Shown here: positions 1 through 7,885 of the stretch, piece by piece
Layout: the number at the start of each line of letters is the position of its first letter
Numbering within the stretch: position 1 is the first letter of the stretch
DNA from: Planctomycetota bacterium
GTDB taxonomy: Bacteria; Planctomycetota; UBA8742; UBA2392
Direction of reading: 5' to 3'
NCBI GenBank assembly: GCA_020638675.1
Contig: JACKID010000001.1
Span: forward strand, 62,001-126,000
Length of the DNA: 64,000 nucleotides
Made by a program: the position numbers and the translations under genes
Notes under the pieces: generated by a model
Databases searched by the model: none
Told to the model about the DNA's origin: nothing
Seen by the model: only the letters and a program-made list of their open reading frames with translations

Positions 1-301
1 TCTGCTTCATGCCCATGATGCCGGTGACGACGCCGATGATGCCGGTGACGGGGGCGATGATCCAGATGAACACGCTCGCCGCGCCTGACACGATCGAGGC
101 AATGGCGAGCCCGCTCATGGGCTTTTCGGGCGTGTACTGGAACGGTGGCGGCGGCGCCGGCTGCCCGTAGGGCTGGCCGGGCTGTCCCGGCTGTCCATAG
201 GCACCATACGGCGGCGGGTACGGCGCCGGACGGGCCGCCGCGGGCGACGGGCGTCCTGCCGCGGCGTCAGCACTTGAGTCTTCGGGGTGGTCGTTGTTCA
301 T
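1..301 (-). CDS. DUF4190-like membrane protein, partial (C-terminus off the window)
   Basis: Only about 100 N-terminal residues are present; the gene runs off the left edge. The start at 301 is preceded by AGGA six bases upstream, favouring it over the in-frame ATG at 307. The first ~60 residues are rich in Pro, Gly, Gln and Tyr (repeated PYGQP-type units). A hydrophobic segment follows with small-residue motifs (SGLAIASIV, GIIGVVTGIMGM) typical of DUF4190-type double-helix membrane proteins. It lies 8 bases downstream of the next gene on the same strand, which has the same architecture, so the two look like a tandem duplication in one operon. Function is unknown; a low-complexity cytoplasmic arm on a membrane hairpin is all the sequence shows. 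Confidence 0.75.
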   Translation of the reverse strand, partial: MNNDHPEDSSADAAAGRPSPAAARPAPYPPPYGAYGQPGQPGQPYGQPAPPPPFQYTPEKPMSGLAIASIVSGAASVFIWIIAPVTGIIGVVTGIMGMKQ

Positions 302-309
302 CTGCATTC

Positions 310-1383
310 CTAGTGTCGTCGCGGCATGTCATCGAAGCCAAAGTCGTCGTCTTCCCAGCCGCTGAAGCGGCTGTCGTAGGTGCCGACTTCCTGCCGGATC
401 CCACCTTCCGGCGTCCAGTAGATGGTGGCGCTGTCTCCGATCACCTCGATGGTGTACTGCCCAATCGGGTTCTTCAACTCGCCTTCGGTTGCCAGGTCCT
501 CGACCGTGAGCATCGGGCCGGTTGCGGCCGTGTCGTTGCGGAACCCGGCCTTCATTTGCGGGCCGCCGGGCTTCAGGTCGCCCTTGGCCTCCTTGTACAT
601 TTGTATGCGTTCGCGAATCAGCATGGCGTCCGCGGCGGCGTTGGCCTGTTGCTCCAGCGCGCTGCCGGCGCTCTGCACGAACAGGAGCGCCACCAGCAGA
701 AAGCCGCCATTCAGCACCAGGCACACAAGGTTGGCGATGGTGCCGCCCAGGGCCATGCCGCGCCCGGACTTCGCCCCCCAGGCCGCCGTTTCGCGCATCC
801 CGAGGTAGCCGAGAACTCCGCCGATCACGAACAGCGGAATGCTGAACAACCCGAGCGTGAACAAGCCCGTCAGCAAGCCGACGCCGAGGATGACTAGCGA
901 GACGATCGCCAGCACGCTGGTCGGCTTGCCCATCTGCGGGCCTTGCGTCTGGTAGGGCTGGCCAGGCGGACCGGCCGGCTGAGGGTACGGCTGCCCGCCC
1001 TGCGGCGGATACCCCTGTGGCGGCGGACCGTAGCCCTGTGGCGGCGGGCCGTAGCCCAGCGGGGGCTGGCCGTAGCCTTGCGGCTGGCCTTGTTGCTGGT
1101 ACGCGCCTTGGGGGGCCTGCGGATATGCGTTCGGCGCCTGCTGGTAGCCGGCCGGCGCCTGCGGCTGGTTCGGGATCTGGCGCGTGCGTGCGCGCCCCAT
1201 ATCACCACCGCCGAAGCCTGCGCCGGGCGACTGCTGCGGTTGGCTCAAATATCCTTGCGGGGCGCCGGGCGGCGGACCGGCCGGGCGTGGCGGTTGCGGC
1301 GGCTGGGGCCGCGGTTGTACGGGCCGTGTCTTTCCGGCCTCCCAGGGCGCGGGCTGGAAGCCCTCCGGTTTATCCTCGTTCAT
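310..1383 (-). CDS. Proline/glutamine-rich membrane protein, DUF4190-like
   Basis: A 357-residue protein. The start at 1383 has GGGAG seven bases upstream; a longer in-frame ORF to 1455 lacks such a site. Residues ~1-160 are low-complexity with many PPQGYG-like repeats. Residues ~165-245 contain two or three hydrophobic segments with a conserved-looking GYLGMRE loop and a GRGMALGG turn, as in DUF4190 proteins. The last ~110 residues are soluble and end in a short domain with a TIEVIGDSATIYW strand pattern, probably extracytoplasmic. The order (disordered arm, membrane hairpin, globular tail) matches its partial downstream neighbour. Function unknown. The family assignment is moderately sure; the topology is inferred. 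Confidence 0.8.
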   Translation of the reverse strand: MNEDKPEGFQPAPWEAGKTRPVQPRPQPPQPPRPAGPPPGAPQGYLSQPQQSPGAGFGGGDMGRARTRQIPNQPQAPAGYQQAPNAYPQAPQGAYQQQGQPQGYGQPPLGYGPPPQGYGPPPQGYPPQGGQPYPQPAGPPGQPYQTQGPQMGKPTSVLAIVSLVILGVGLLTGLFTLGLFSIPLFVIGGVLGYLGMRETAAWGAKSGRGMALGGTIANLVCLVLNGGFLLVALLFVQSAGSALEQQANAAADAMLIRERIQMYKEAKGDLKPGGPQMKAGFRNDTAATGPMLTVEDLATEGELKNPIGQYTIEVIGDSATIYWTPEGGIRQEVGTYDSRFSGWEDDDFGFDDMPRRH

Positions 1384-1578
1384 TCCTTGCTCCCTAAGTG
1401 TTTCCGGGTGCAGCCGGCGGCCGTGGAGTTTATCACACAAGAAACCGGATGTCACAGTCGCGGCGACCTTACAACGCCTATGTTAAGGGCATTGCAGGTC
1501 TGCCGCGGCTACAAACCGGCCCCTCCGTTTGGAACAGAGCGTCTATGTTTAGGCAAACCGGGCGTGAGCTTGCAGCCG

Positions 1579-3741
1579 CTACCGCACGACGGTGCATGCG
1601 GGCATCGCTTGTGCCAGCGCCCGGACTTCGTCCGCGCTGACGGACAGGCAACCCTTGAGGGAGACCAGTTTCAGAGTCTTCAAACCTTCCAGGGACAGGA
1701 CGGAGCCTTGCGGCAGCAGCGAGCCGTCCAGCGACAGCAGCTCCAAGCCGGGACATGACGGCAGTTCATCGACCGCCTCCTGCGTCAGATTCAGCTTGCC
1801 GAGGGTCAGCGCCTTCAAGTTGGAAAACTTCTTGAGCCCGATCGGCCCCAGCTTCGCCAGAGCGCAATCGCGCAGATGCAGCTCCTCAAGGAAATCAAAG
1901 CGCGACAGCTCAGCCAACTCCGCGCTTGCGCTACGGGAGCGCTGCAGGACCGGCTCCGCCAGCGTGAGCCGCTTCAGGGTCCTGAGCGCCGACAGCGCCT
2001 GCAAACCGATTACATCGGCGCCCGCGACCTTGATGAGCTGCAGCTCCTTCAGCGCCGTGAGCTTCGCCAGCGCGGCGACGTCTTCGGACTTTTCCAGCCC
2101 GCCGTAGATGACGAGCCGTTCCACACTGCTGCGTGTCAGCGCCAGCAGGTCTTCGCCCGCCAGTCGGTCCACAGTCAGCTCAAGGCTTTTCAGTGTTTTC
2201 AGCTTCGCCGCGGACTCAATGATGAAGGAGGCGTCCTCCGGCGAGTCCGTGGTGAGACTCAAACGCTCCAGCATGCTCAGCTTGCGCACCAGCGCGGAGG
2301 GGAAGTCGGTGGTGTGAATCTCCAGCGAGCGCAGCCTGGGCAGCCCGGCAACTTCCTCGGCCGCGCCGCGTGAAATCGTGCAGTGCAATAGCTGGACTTC
2401 GGTCAGCCCGGTGAACGCTTTGATGCCCGAGACATCCGCGCCGGTCAGCTCAAGGCTCTCCAGTTGCGACCAGCCCTTCAGCGGCGCGGGGATTTCCTTC
2501 ATGAGCGGCGAATGCAGGGCCAGGCGGCGCACGGAAGTCATGGCTTTCAGCGGCGCCATCAAATCCAGTCCGCGATCCGCCTCCACGAACGTGAAGCTCA
2601 ACTCACGCAGCTTTTTCAGCCCGGCGATCGCCTTCATGCCGGACTCGGTCAGCTCGGCCCCTTGCGGGTAGACGTCGAGGCTCTGCAGGCCACCAAAGTC
2701 TTTGAGCGCGCGCAGCCCGCGGTCGCCGGCCGGTGCGCCGAAAAGCACCAGCATGCTGACCGGCAGCCTTGCCGACTGGGCAAACAAGAAATCGAGCTGC
2801 GCCCAGTCGTCCGAGTTCGGCGCCTGCAGTTGCAAGGTCAGCCCGGCAGGCACGACGAACGGCCCGGGACTATAGGCGTCCACCACTCGGCGCCCGTAGG
2901 GCCCGATGCGATCCACGCCAGAGACCGGGCGAAGCTCATCATCCAGAAACAGGAATTCGCCGCCGGAATCGAAACTGAACACGAGCGTGCTGCCGTCGTC
3001 GCGCTTGCGCACGGTCCAGCCCTCGAGCGGCGGCTTCCACGCGGGTGCGGCCACCGGCTTCGGCACGCCCGATGTCACCTCGGACCAGTCCAGCAGCGGC
3101 TCGGGCGAGGCCAATTTTTCGCGGCGTTTCACCCGGAACAGCACCACGTCCTCTGCCATCCACTGCCAGTCGCTGCCGAACCAGTTCTCCGCGCCGTGAC
3201 CGCGCCGAAGCTGGTAGTGCACGCCGGCGTAGTCGAACTCCGCACCCTGCACGGTCAACTCGGTGCTGCCCAACTTGAACGTCTCGTTCTCGCTGAAGCT
3301 GGTGGCCGGCACGTTGTAGAGCTCGAACGGCCAAGGCATGCGCACCGCATCATGCATCAGGCGCTGCATGTGGACGTGGCGGGCGCAGCGGACCTCGGCC
3401 GGTTTCGCGCCTGCGCGCCCGACCCAGGCTTTGCTGAACTCACCGTTGTTGTTCATCAGCCCGGCGAAGACCAGACCGCGCCCGTTGTGGATCTCGCACA
3501 CGAACTCGTCGCCGAGCTTTGCCACGATATGCAGGCGGACCGTGCGGTAGGTGCCGCGGTCGAGCACTTCCGCTTCCTGCAGGTCGCCGACTTCGAACCT
3601 GTGCTCGTAGCCCACCGGGATCGCGCCGGGCAGCAGCGCCTTGCCATCGAGGTAGGTCTGCAACAGCCCTTCATCGCGCGGCTCAAGCGCGGCAAGCGCA
3701 GAGCAACCCAGCAGCAGGCAGAGCAGGAACACCGTTCGCAT
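1579..3741 (-). CDS. Exported leucine-rich-repeat protein
   Basis: A 720-residue protein with a signal peptide (MRTVFLLCLLLGCSALA). The ORF is open to 3828, but the start at 3741 begins the signal peptide and sits six bases after a TATACT box. Residues ~20-300 form a non-repeat N-terminal region of unknown fold. From ~340 to the C-terminus there are about fifteen leucine-rich repeats of irregular length (LRSLEIHTTDF, LKSLELTVDRL, LKALTLGKLNL). The repeats resemble the LxxLxLxxT class common in planctomycete exported proteins. A protein-binding scaffold in the periplasm or outside is the likely role, but no partner is indicated. The gene is divergent from miaB with 71 bases between starts. Confidence 0.85.
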   Translation of the reverse strand: MRTVFLLCLLLGCSALAALEPRDEGLLQTYLDGKALLPGAIPVGYEHRFEVGDLQEAEVLDRGTYRTVRLHIVAKLGDEFVCEIHNGRGLVFAGLMNNNGEFSKAWVGRAGAKPAEVRCARHVHMQRLMHDAVRMPWPFELYNVPATSFSENETFKLGSTELTVQGAEFDYAGVHYQLRRGHGAENWFGSDWQWMAEDVVLFRVKRREKLASPEPLLDWSEVTSGVPKPVAAPAWKPPLEGWTVRKRDDGSTLVFSFDSGGEFLFLDDELRPVSGVDRIGPYGRRVVDAYSPGPFVVPAGLTLQLQAPNSDDWAQLDFLFAQSARLPVSMLVLFGAPAGDRGLRALKDFGGLQSLDVYPQGAELTESGMKAIAGLKKLRELSFTFVEADRGLDLMAPLKAMTSVRRLALHSPLMKEIPAPLKGWSQLESLELTGADVSGIKAFTGLTEVQLLHCTISRGAAEEVAGLPRLRSLEIHTTDFPSALVRKLSMLERLSLTTDSPEDASFIIESAAKLKTLKSLELTVDRLAGEDLLALTRSSVERLVIYGGLEKSEDVAALAKLTALKELQLIKVAGADVIGLQALSALRTLKRLTLAEPVLQRSRSASAELAELSRFDFLEELHLRDCALAKLGPIGLKKFSNLKALTLGKLNLTQEAVDELPSCPGLELLSLDGSLLPQGSVLSLEGLKTLKLVSLKGCLSVSADEVRALAQAMPACTVVR

Positions 3742-3747
3742 CCCGCG

Positions 3748-3753
3748 AGTATA
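3748..3753 (-). promoter_or_regulatory. -10 box of a leaderless promoter (LRR gene)
   Basis: TATACT, preceded by GC (GCTATACT), ends exactly six bases before the ATG at 3741. That spacing puts the transcription start on the A of the start codon. There is no Shine-Dalgarno sequence. Confidence 0.6.
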
Positions 3754-3812
3754 GCAGGCCCGGGGCCGCCGCCGCATTGGCAGAAGGCGGTGCGTCGGGT
3801 ACCGTTTGCGCC

Positions 3813-5153
3813 ATGACCGAGCAGGCAACAGCGGCAGGCAAGGCCTTCATGTACACCATCGGGTGCCAGATGAACGTTCTGGATTCCGAGCTGGCGCTGG
3901 CGTCGCTGCAGGGCGACGGGCTGAGCGTCGTAGACAACGTCAAGGACGCCGACGTGCTGCTGGTCAACACCTGCAGCGTACGCGAGAAGGCCGAAGAGAA
4001 GGCGTACTCATGGCTCGGGCGCATGAAGCTGCTCAAGCGCGAGAACCCGGACATCGTGATCGGCGTGCTCGGCTGCATGGCGCAGAAGGAAGGCCAGCTG
4101 ATTTTCAGACGCGCGCCGTATGTAGATATTGTCGCGGGGACGGCACACTTCACGAAGATTGACGACTACGTGCGTCAGGTTCGTGCAACCGGCAAGCGCA
4201 TCCTCGCGATCGGGCGCGACGAAGAAGTCGAAACCGAACGCCGCCTCAAGGCGCGCGAGACCCGCCACAGCGCCTTCGTTGCTGTGATGCGCGGCTGTGA
4301 TCACCACTGCACCTACTGCGTTGTGCCCAACACACGCGGCATGGAAACGTCCCGCCCGCTCGAGGAGATCGTTGAGGAGTGCAAGATCCTCGTCGGCGAG
4401 GGCACGCAGGAAATCACGCTGCTCGGCCAGAACATCGACAGCTATGGCAAGCGCCTGCAGCCGCGCCGCCGCACGCTGTCAGAGCTGCTGTACGCGGTCT
4501 CGGACGTGCCCGGGCTCAAGCGCCTGCGCTTTATCACCAGCCACCCGAGCGACCTGAAGCCCGAGCTGTTCGCCGCGTTCCGCGACCTTCCGAACCTGAT
4601 GCCATACCTGCACTTCCCGGCCCAAAGCGGCAGCAACGACGTGCTGAAGCGCATGCGTCGCGGCTACACATTTGACCGCTACATGGAGTTGGTCACGGCC
4701 GCGCGCGAGGCCGTGCCGGACATCGGGCTGGCAGGCGACACCATCGTCGGCTTCTGCGGCGAGACGGAAGAGGACTTCGAGCGCACCGTCGAGCTGCACG
4801 AAAAGACGCGCTACCAGAACGCGTACATCTTCATGTACAGCGAACGCGACTACACGCCCGCCAAGGATCAGGGACTGGCGGATGACGTGCCCTTCGAAGA
4901 GAAGAAGCGTCGCGTGAACTACCTGATCGAGCGCCAGCGCGAATGGTCTCTCGCCGAGAACCAGAAGCACGTCGGCAAGACCATCGAGGTGTTCGGCGAA
5001 GGCCCCAGCAAGCGAGACGCAGCCCGCCAGGAAGGGCGCAGCCCCCAGAACCAGATCGTGATCGTCGGCTCCGGCCGCGACCTGACGGGCCAGTTCTACC
5101 GCGCCGAAATCACATCCGCGACCGAAGCCGCCCTCTACGGGCGCTTGTGCTAG
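3813..5153 (+). CDS. miaB: tRNA-2-methylthio-N6-dimethylallyladenosine synthase MiaB
   Basis: A 446-residue radical-SAM methylthiotransferase that adds the 2-methylthio group to i6A37 in tRNAs reading UNN codons. The N-terminal MTTase domain begins with TIGCQMNVLDSE and has the three cluster-binding cysteines (GCQMN, NTCSVR, GCMAQ). The radical SAM motif is CDHHCTYC followed by VVPNTRG, which is diagnostic of MiaB rather than RimO or MtaB. A C-terminal TRAM-like region contains IVIVGSGRDLTGQFY. Length matches the family. The start at 3813 is the only ATG before the MTTase motif. A weak box, TACCGT, lies seven bases upstream and there is no SD. The gene stands alone, divergent from the LRR gene. 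Confidence 0.95.
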   Translation: MTEQATAAGKAFMYTIGCQMNVLDSELALASLQGDGLSVVDNVKDADVLLVNTCSVREKAEEKAYSWLGRMKLLKRENPDIVIGVLGCMAQKEGQLIFRRAPYVDIVAGTAHFTKIDDYVRQVRATGKRILAIGRDEEVETERRLKARETRHSAFVAVMRGCDHHCTYCVVPNTRGMETSRPLEEIVEECKILVGEGTQEITLLGQNIDSYGKRLQPRRRTLSELLYAVSDVPGLKRLRFITSHPSDLKPELFAAFRDLPNLMPYLHFPAQSGSNDVLKRMRRGYTFDRYMELVTAAREAVPDIGLAGDTIVGFCGETEEDFERTVELHEKTRYQNAYIFMYSERDYTPAKDQGLADDVPFEEKKRRVNYLIERQREWSLAENQKHVGKTIEVFGEGPSKRDAARQEGRSPQNQIVIVGSGRDLTGQFYRAEITSATEAALYGRLC

Positions 5154-5192
5154 CAAGGGCGTTCTGCTTCGCCGCGTCGGACGTGCGCCTGC

Positions 5193-5198
5193 TATGAT
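5193..5198 (+). promoter_or_regulatory. -10 box of a leaderless promoter (GT87 gene)
   Basis: TATGAT in the context GCTATGAT ends six bases before the ATG at 5205. No Shine-Dalgarno sequence is present between the box and the start. Confidence 0.6.
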
Positions 5199-5204
5199 TG
5201 CGGC

Positions 5205-6569
5205 ATGCCTGATATTGCCGAGCACAAGCCGGGACCCCTGCGCTGGATCAGCGTGGGGGTTCTTGCGTTAGTCGCGCTCGGGTTCGTGCTGCAGACTTTC
5301 GGCCCGGGACTCATCCGCGCCGAGCCGCGCGACGCCATGGTCTACTGGGAAGCCTCGCGCGTGATGCAGGAAGGCGAAGGCGACATCTACAACACGGGCG
5401 GCTGGGAATCGTTCAACCAGCCGTACATCTATCCACCGGCTTTTGCGGCCGCGTTTACGCCCATCACCTGGCTGGATGACCGCCCGGAAATGGACCCCAA
5501 ACAACGCGGCTTGCTGCGCCCGTATCCGTTTCCGGCCGGCGCCTACGTCTGGGTGGCACTTCACGCGGTGATGTGGGCCGCCGCGATCTGGCTGCTTGTC
5601 TGTGCGTTGAGTGACGACCACACGCGCAGGCTGTGGCTGGCGATGCTGGCCACGCTCGGCACATGGGGCGCGATCTGGATGGATGCCGACTTCGGCAACG
5701 TCAACCTGCTGATACTGCTGATGATGGTGGCCGGGCTGTCGCAGGTTCTGCGCGGGCGCGAACTGGGCGGCGGCATGCTGATCGGCGCGGCCGCGATGGT
5801 GAAGATCATGCCCGGCGTGCTGTTCGTGATCTTCATGGCGCAGCGCCGCTGGAAGGCATGCGGCGGTGTGGCGCTGGGCGCACTGGCGCTGTGGCTGCTG
5901 CCGCTGCTGATCACGGTTCCCAACCACGGGCTGATCGGCGGCATCGGCGCAAACATCGACATGACCGGCGCCTGGCTGAATGACCTGCTTTTCCCGAGCC
6001 TGCGCAGCGCCGAGTACGGCAACACCGCGCCCTACATCTTCGCGAACACGTCGGTGGACGCCGCGCTGCATCGCCTGTTCGGTGAAGGCGTGCAGCTGAA
6101 GATTCACACCTGGGACAGCGGCGACCTCGGCCCGCTGTTGTTCGCGTTGCCAGGCTGGCTGATCAAGCTCGTCGGGATTGCCGCGCCCGTCGCGGGTTTT
6201 GGCGCGGCCGTCACCGCAGCCGCCAGGCGCAAAGACCCCCGCGCGCAATGGGGCATGGCGGGCCTGGCGTTCATGGCCGCAAGCTCGGCCAACGTGCTGT
6301 TCTGGCACTACCACTTCTGCGCCTTCGCCATGCCGATTGCGGCGGCGTTTGCCGTGGCGCGCCACCGCAGTGAGTTGCGACTTGCCGTGTGCGGGCTGGT
6401 CTCGATCGGGCTGTTCGCGCTTGTGCCGCCGCTGCTGGCGGCCGGGTTCAACCAGATCGCGGCGGTGAACCTGCTGGTCTGGGGCATCCCGACGGCCGGC
6501 TTCGTGGCGGGCTGGGTGTGCCTGTGGCTGTGCCTCTGGCGCGCGACCCGCCCGCAGCCTGCCGTCTAG
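5205..6569 (+). CDS. GT87-type (DUF2029) polytopic glycosyltransferase
   Basis: A 454-residue integral membrane protein with about ten to twelve hydrophobic segments. The first long external loop carries an acidic-aromatic stretch (RDAMVYWEASRVM) followed by the aromatic-rich YIYPPAFAAAFTP. This loop pattern, FGNVNLLILLMM and the AAAMVKIMPGVLF helix are typical of the GT-C polyprenyl-phosphomannose-dependent alpha-mannosyltransferases of family 87/DUF2029. Such enzymes extend extracytoplasmic glycans from lipid-linked sugars. Acceptor and sugar cannot be read from the sequence. It begins 51 bases after miaB from its own promoter and is followed 50 bases later by the TerB-like gene, which has its own -10 box. 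Confidence 0.8.
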   Translation: MPDIAEHKPGPLRWISVGVLALVALGFVLQTFGPGLIRAEPRDAMVYWEASRVMQEGEGDIYNTGGWESFNQPYIYPPAFAAAFTPITWLDDRPEMDPKQRGLLRPYPFPAGAYVWVALHAVMWAAAIWLLVCALSDDHTRRLWLAMLATLGTWGAIWMDADFGNVNLLILLMMVAGLSQVLRGRELGGGMLIGAAAMVKIMPGVLFVIFMAQRRWKACGGVALGALALWLLPLLITVPNHGLIGGIGANIDMTGAWLNDLLFPSLRSAEYGNTAPYIFANTSVDAALHRLFGEGVQLKIHTWDSGDLGPLLFALPGWLIKLVGIAAPVAGFGAAVTAAARRKDPRAQWGMAGLAFMAASSANVLFWHYHFCAFAMPIAAAFAVARHRSELRLAVCGLVSIGLFALVPPLLAAGFNQIAAVNLLVWGIPTAGFVAGWVCLWLCLWRATRPQPAV

Positions 6570-6596
6570 CCACGTTCACGGCGCGGGTCTGCTTGC

Positions 6597-6602
6597 TATG
6601 AT
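6597..6602 (+). promoter_or_regulatory. -10 box upstream of the TerB-like gene
   Basis: TATGAT in the context GCTATGAT lies 17 bases before the ATG at 6620. The short leader holds a GGGAG ribosome binding site, so this promoter is leadered, unlike the one for the preceding gene. Confidence 0.5.
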
Positions 6603-6619
6603 CCGGTCGGGAGACAAGC

Positions 6620-7549
6620 ATGGCGGCCATCACCTACGAGCGCCTCAAGAACAACATCGCGGAAGACGAAGTCGCCGGCCCGCTGGTAATGGTGACGTTT
6701 CGCTGCCCGGTGACAGAGAAGCTGTTTCACTCGGTCGCAACCATGCGCGAATCAACGCCTGGGCGCGGCGAAGCGCGACTCAGCGACAGGGCTCTGGGCG
6801 GTTTGCAGGCGTCGATGCACAAGGTGTTCCCGCCTGTGCAGGAAACCGGCTTCGACAAAGTCAGCGGGAAGCCGCTGCAGGCAAGGGGCGGCACGAACTT
6901 TGACCGGCAGGCGCACGAACGCGCGGTGGTGGAGGCCTTCGAGGCAATCGCGCCGCAATTCGCATGGGACAGTGAGCGCAAGGCGTTCATCGACGCCGAA
7001 GAAGCGAAGAACCCGCTTTGCCAGTTCGATCGCCAGTTGATGGATCACCCGATCGACGCTGATTGGGAGCGCGTGGTGGCCGCGCGCATGCTCGCGGCCG
7101 TGGCTGCCGCCGACGGAAAGATCTCGGACAGCGAGCGCGCGTTCTTCGCCAACGTACTGAACGGCGCCACGGGCGGCCTGGAGGCGCTGCAGAAGGAAGG
7201 CGCACCCAGCAAGCTTGAACTCAGTGAGACCCGCCCGGGCACACGCGCAACCATGCTGATGCTGGCGTACGCGCTTGCGCTTTCGGATGAGCATCTGGAT
7301 GCCAGTGAGATCAAGCTGCTCGACAAGTTTGCCCGCGCGCTGGGCGTGAACGTGGAACGCGAAGAGCACATCCGCCACTGGGCAAGCGAAAAGGTGATCG
7401 AGAACATGCTGGCCGGCTGCTATGCCGACGGGCGGCTCGACGCGGATGAAATGAAGCGCATCGAGGCGCTGGCGCGCAACATCGGGGTGAACGAGGCGCT
7501 GGTGGCGAAGATCGACGTGCGGGTTCGCAAACGACTCGGAGACGGGTGA
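6620..7549 (+). CDS. TerB-like helical protein with two TerB-type repeats
   Basis: A 309-residue soluble protein with no signal peptide. The N-terminal ~130 residues are unassigned. Two helical repeats follow, from ~150-235 and ~238-309. Each carries the acidic Asp-Gly metal-loop pattern of tellurite-resistance TerB domains (VAAADGKISDSER, then a degenerate LALSDEHLDASEI, then YADGRLDADEMKR). TerB domains bind divalent metal and act as scaffolds in stress or envelope-associated complexes; the partner here is unknown. GGGAG stands six bases before the ATG. Its TGA overlaps the ATG of the cupin gene, so the two are translationally coupled. Confidence 0.75.
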   Translation: MAAITYERLKNNIAEDEVAGPLVMVTFRCPVTEKLFHSVATMRESTPGRGEARLSDRALGGLQASMHKVFPPVQETGFDKVSGKPLQARGGTNFDRQAHERAVVEAFEAIAPQFAWDSERKAFIDAEEAKNPLCQFDRQLMDHPIDADWERVVAARMLAAVAAADGKISDSERAFFANVLNGATGGLEALQKEGAPSKLELSETRPGTRATMLMLAYALALSDEHLDASEIKLLDKFARALGVNVEREEHIRHWASEKVIENMLAGCYADGRLDADEMKRIEALARNIGVNEALVAKIDVRVRKRLGDG

Positions 7550-7830
7550 TGGCAATCGACGAGCAGCAGATTCTCGCAGACTGGAAAGAGCGCGGATTCG
7601 TACAGGCGAATACCTACGCCGACGGGCCGGGGAAGTCCTGGCTCGGCTACGTGCACGCCGCCGATGGCGTCGTGATGGCCGTCGAGGGCCAGCTTGAGCT
7701 GGAGATGGTCGGGCAGCGCAAGCTGATGAATCCCGGCGAAGAAGTGCCCATCAAGCGTCACGTGCTGCACAGCGTGCGCAACGTCGGCGACGGCGACTGC
7801 CGCTGGCTGTCGGCCTACGGCAAGAGCTAG
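7549..7830 (+). CDS. Small cupin-domain protein
   Basis: A 93-residue single-domain protein. The start overlaps the stop of the TerB-like gene (TGATG), which argues for the ATG at 7549 over the adjacent GTG at 7546. A VEGQLELEMVG strand, the NPGEEVPIKRHVLHSVRNVG turn and the closing WLSAYGK strand fit the cupin beta-barrel. The first cupin motif lacks the usual HxH pair; only the HVLHSV histidines of motif 2 are clear, so metal binding is doubtful. A strong terminator follows 10 bases after the stop, ending the GT87-TerB-cupin run. Function unknown. Confidence 0.8.
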   Translation: MAIDEQQILADWKERGFVQANTYADGPGKSWLGYVHAADGVVMAVEGQLELEMVGQRKLMNPGEEVPIKRHVLHSVRNVGDGDCRWLSAYGKS

Positions 7831-7839
7831 CCCGAATCG

Positions 7840-7871
7840 AAACCGGCGCCTGACGGCGCCGGTTTCTTTTT
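7840..7871 (+). terminator. Rho-independent terminator after the cupin gene
   Basis: A perfect 11-bp stem (AAACCGGCGCC with GGCGCCGGTTT, loop TGAC at 7851-7854) is followed by CTTTTT. It lies between convergent genes; the A-richer left side is weak, so it mainly serves the plus strand. Confidence 0.9.
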
Positions 7872-7885
7872 GCTAGCAGGGGAGG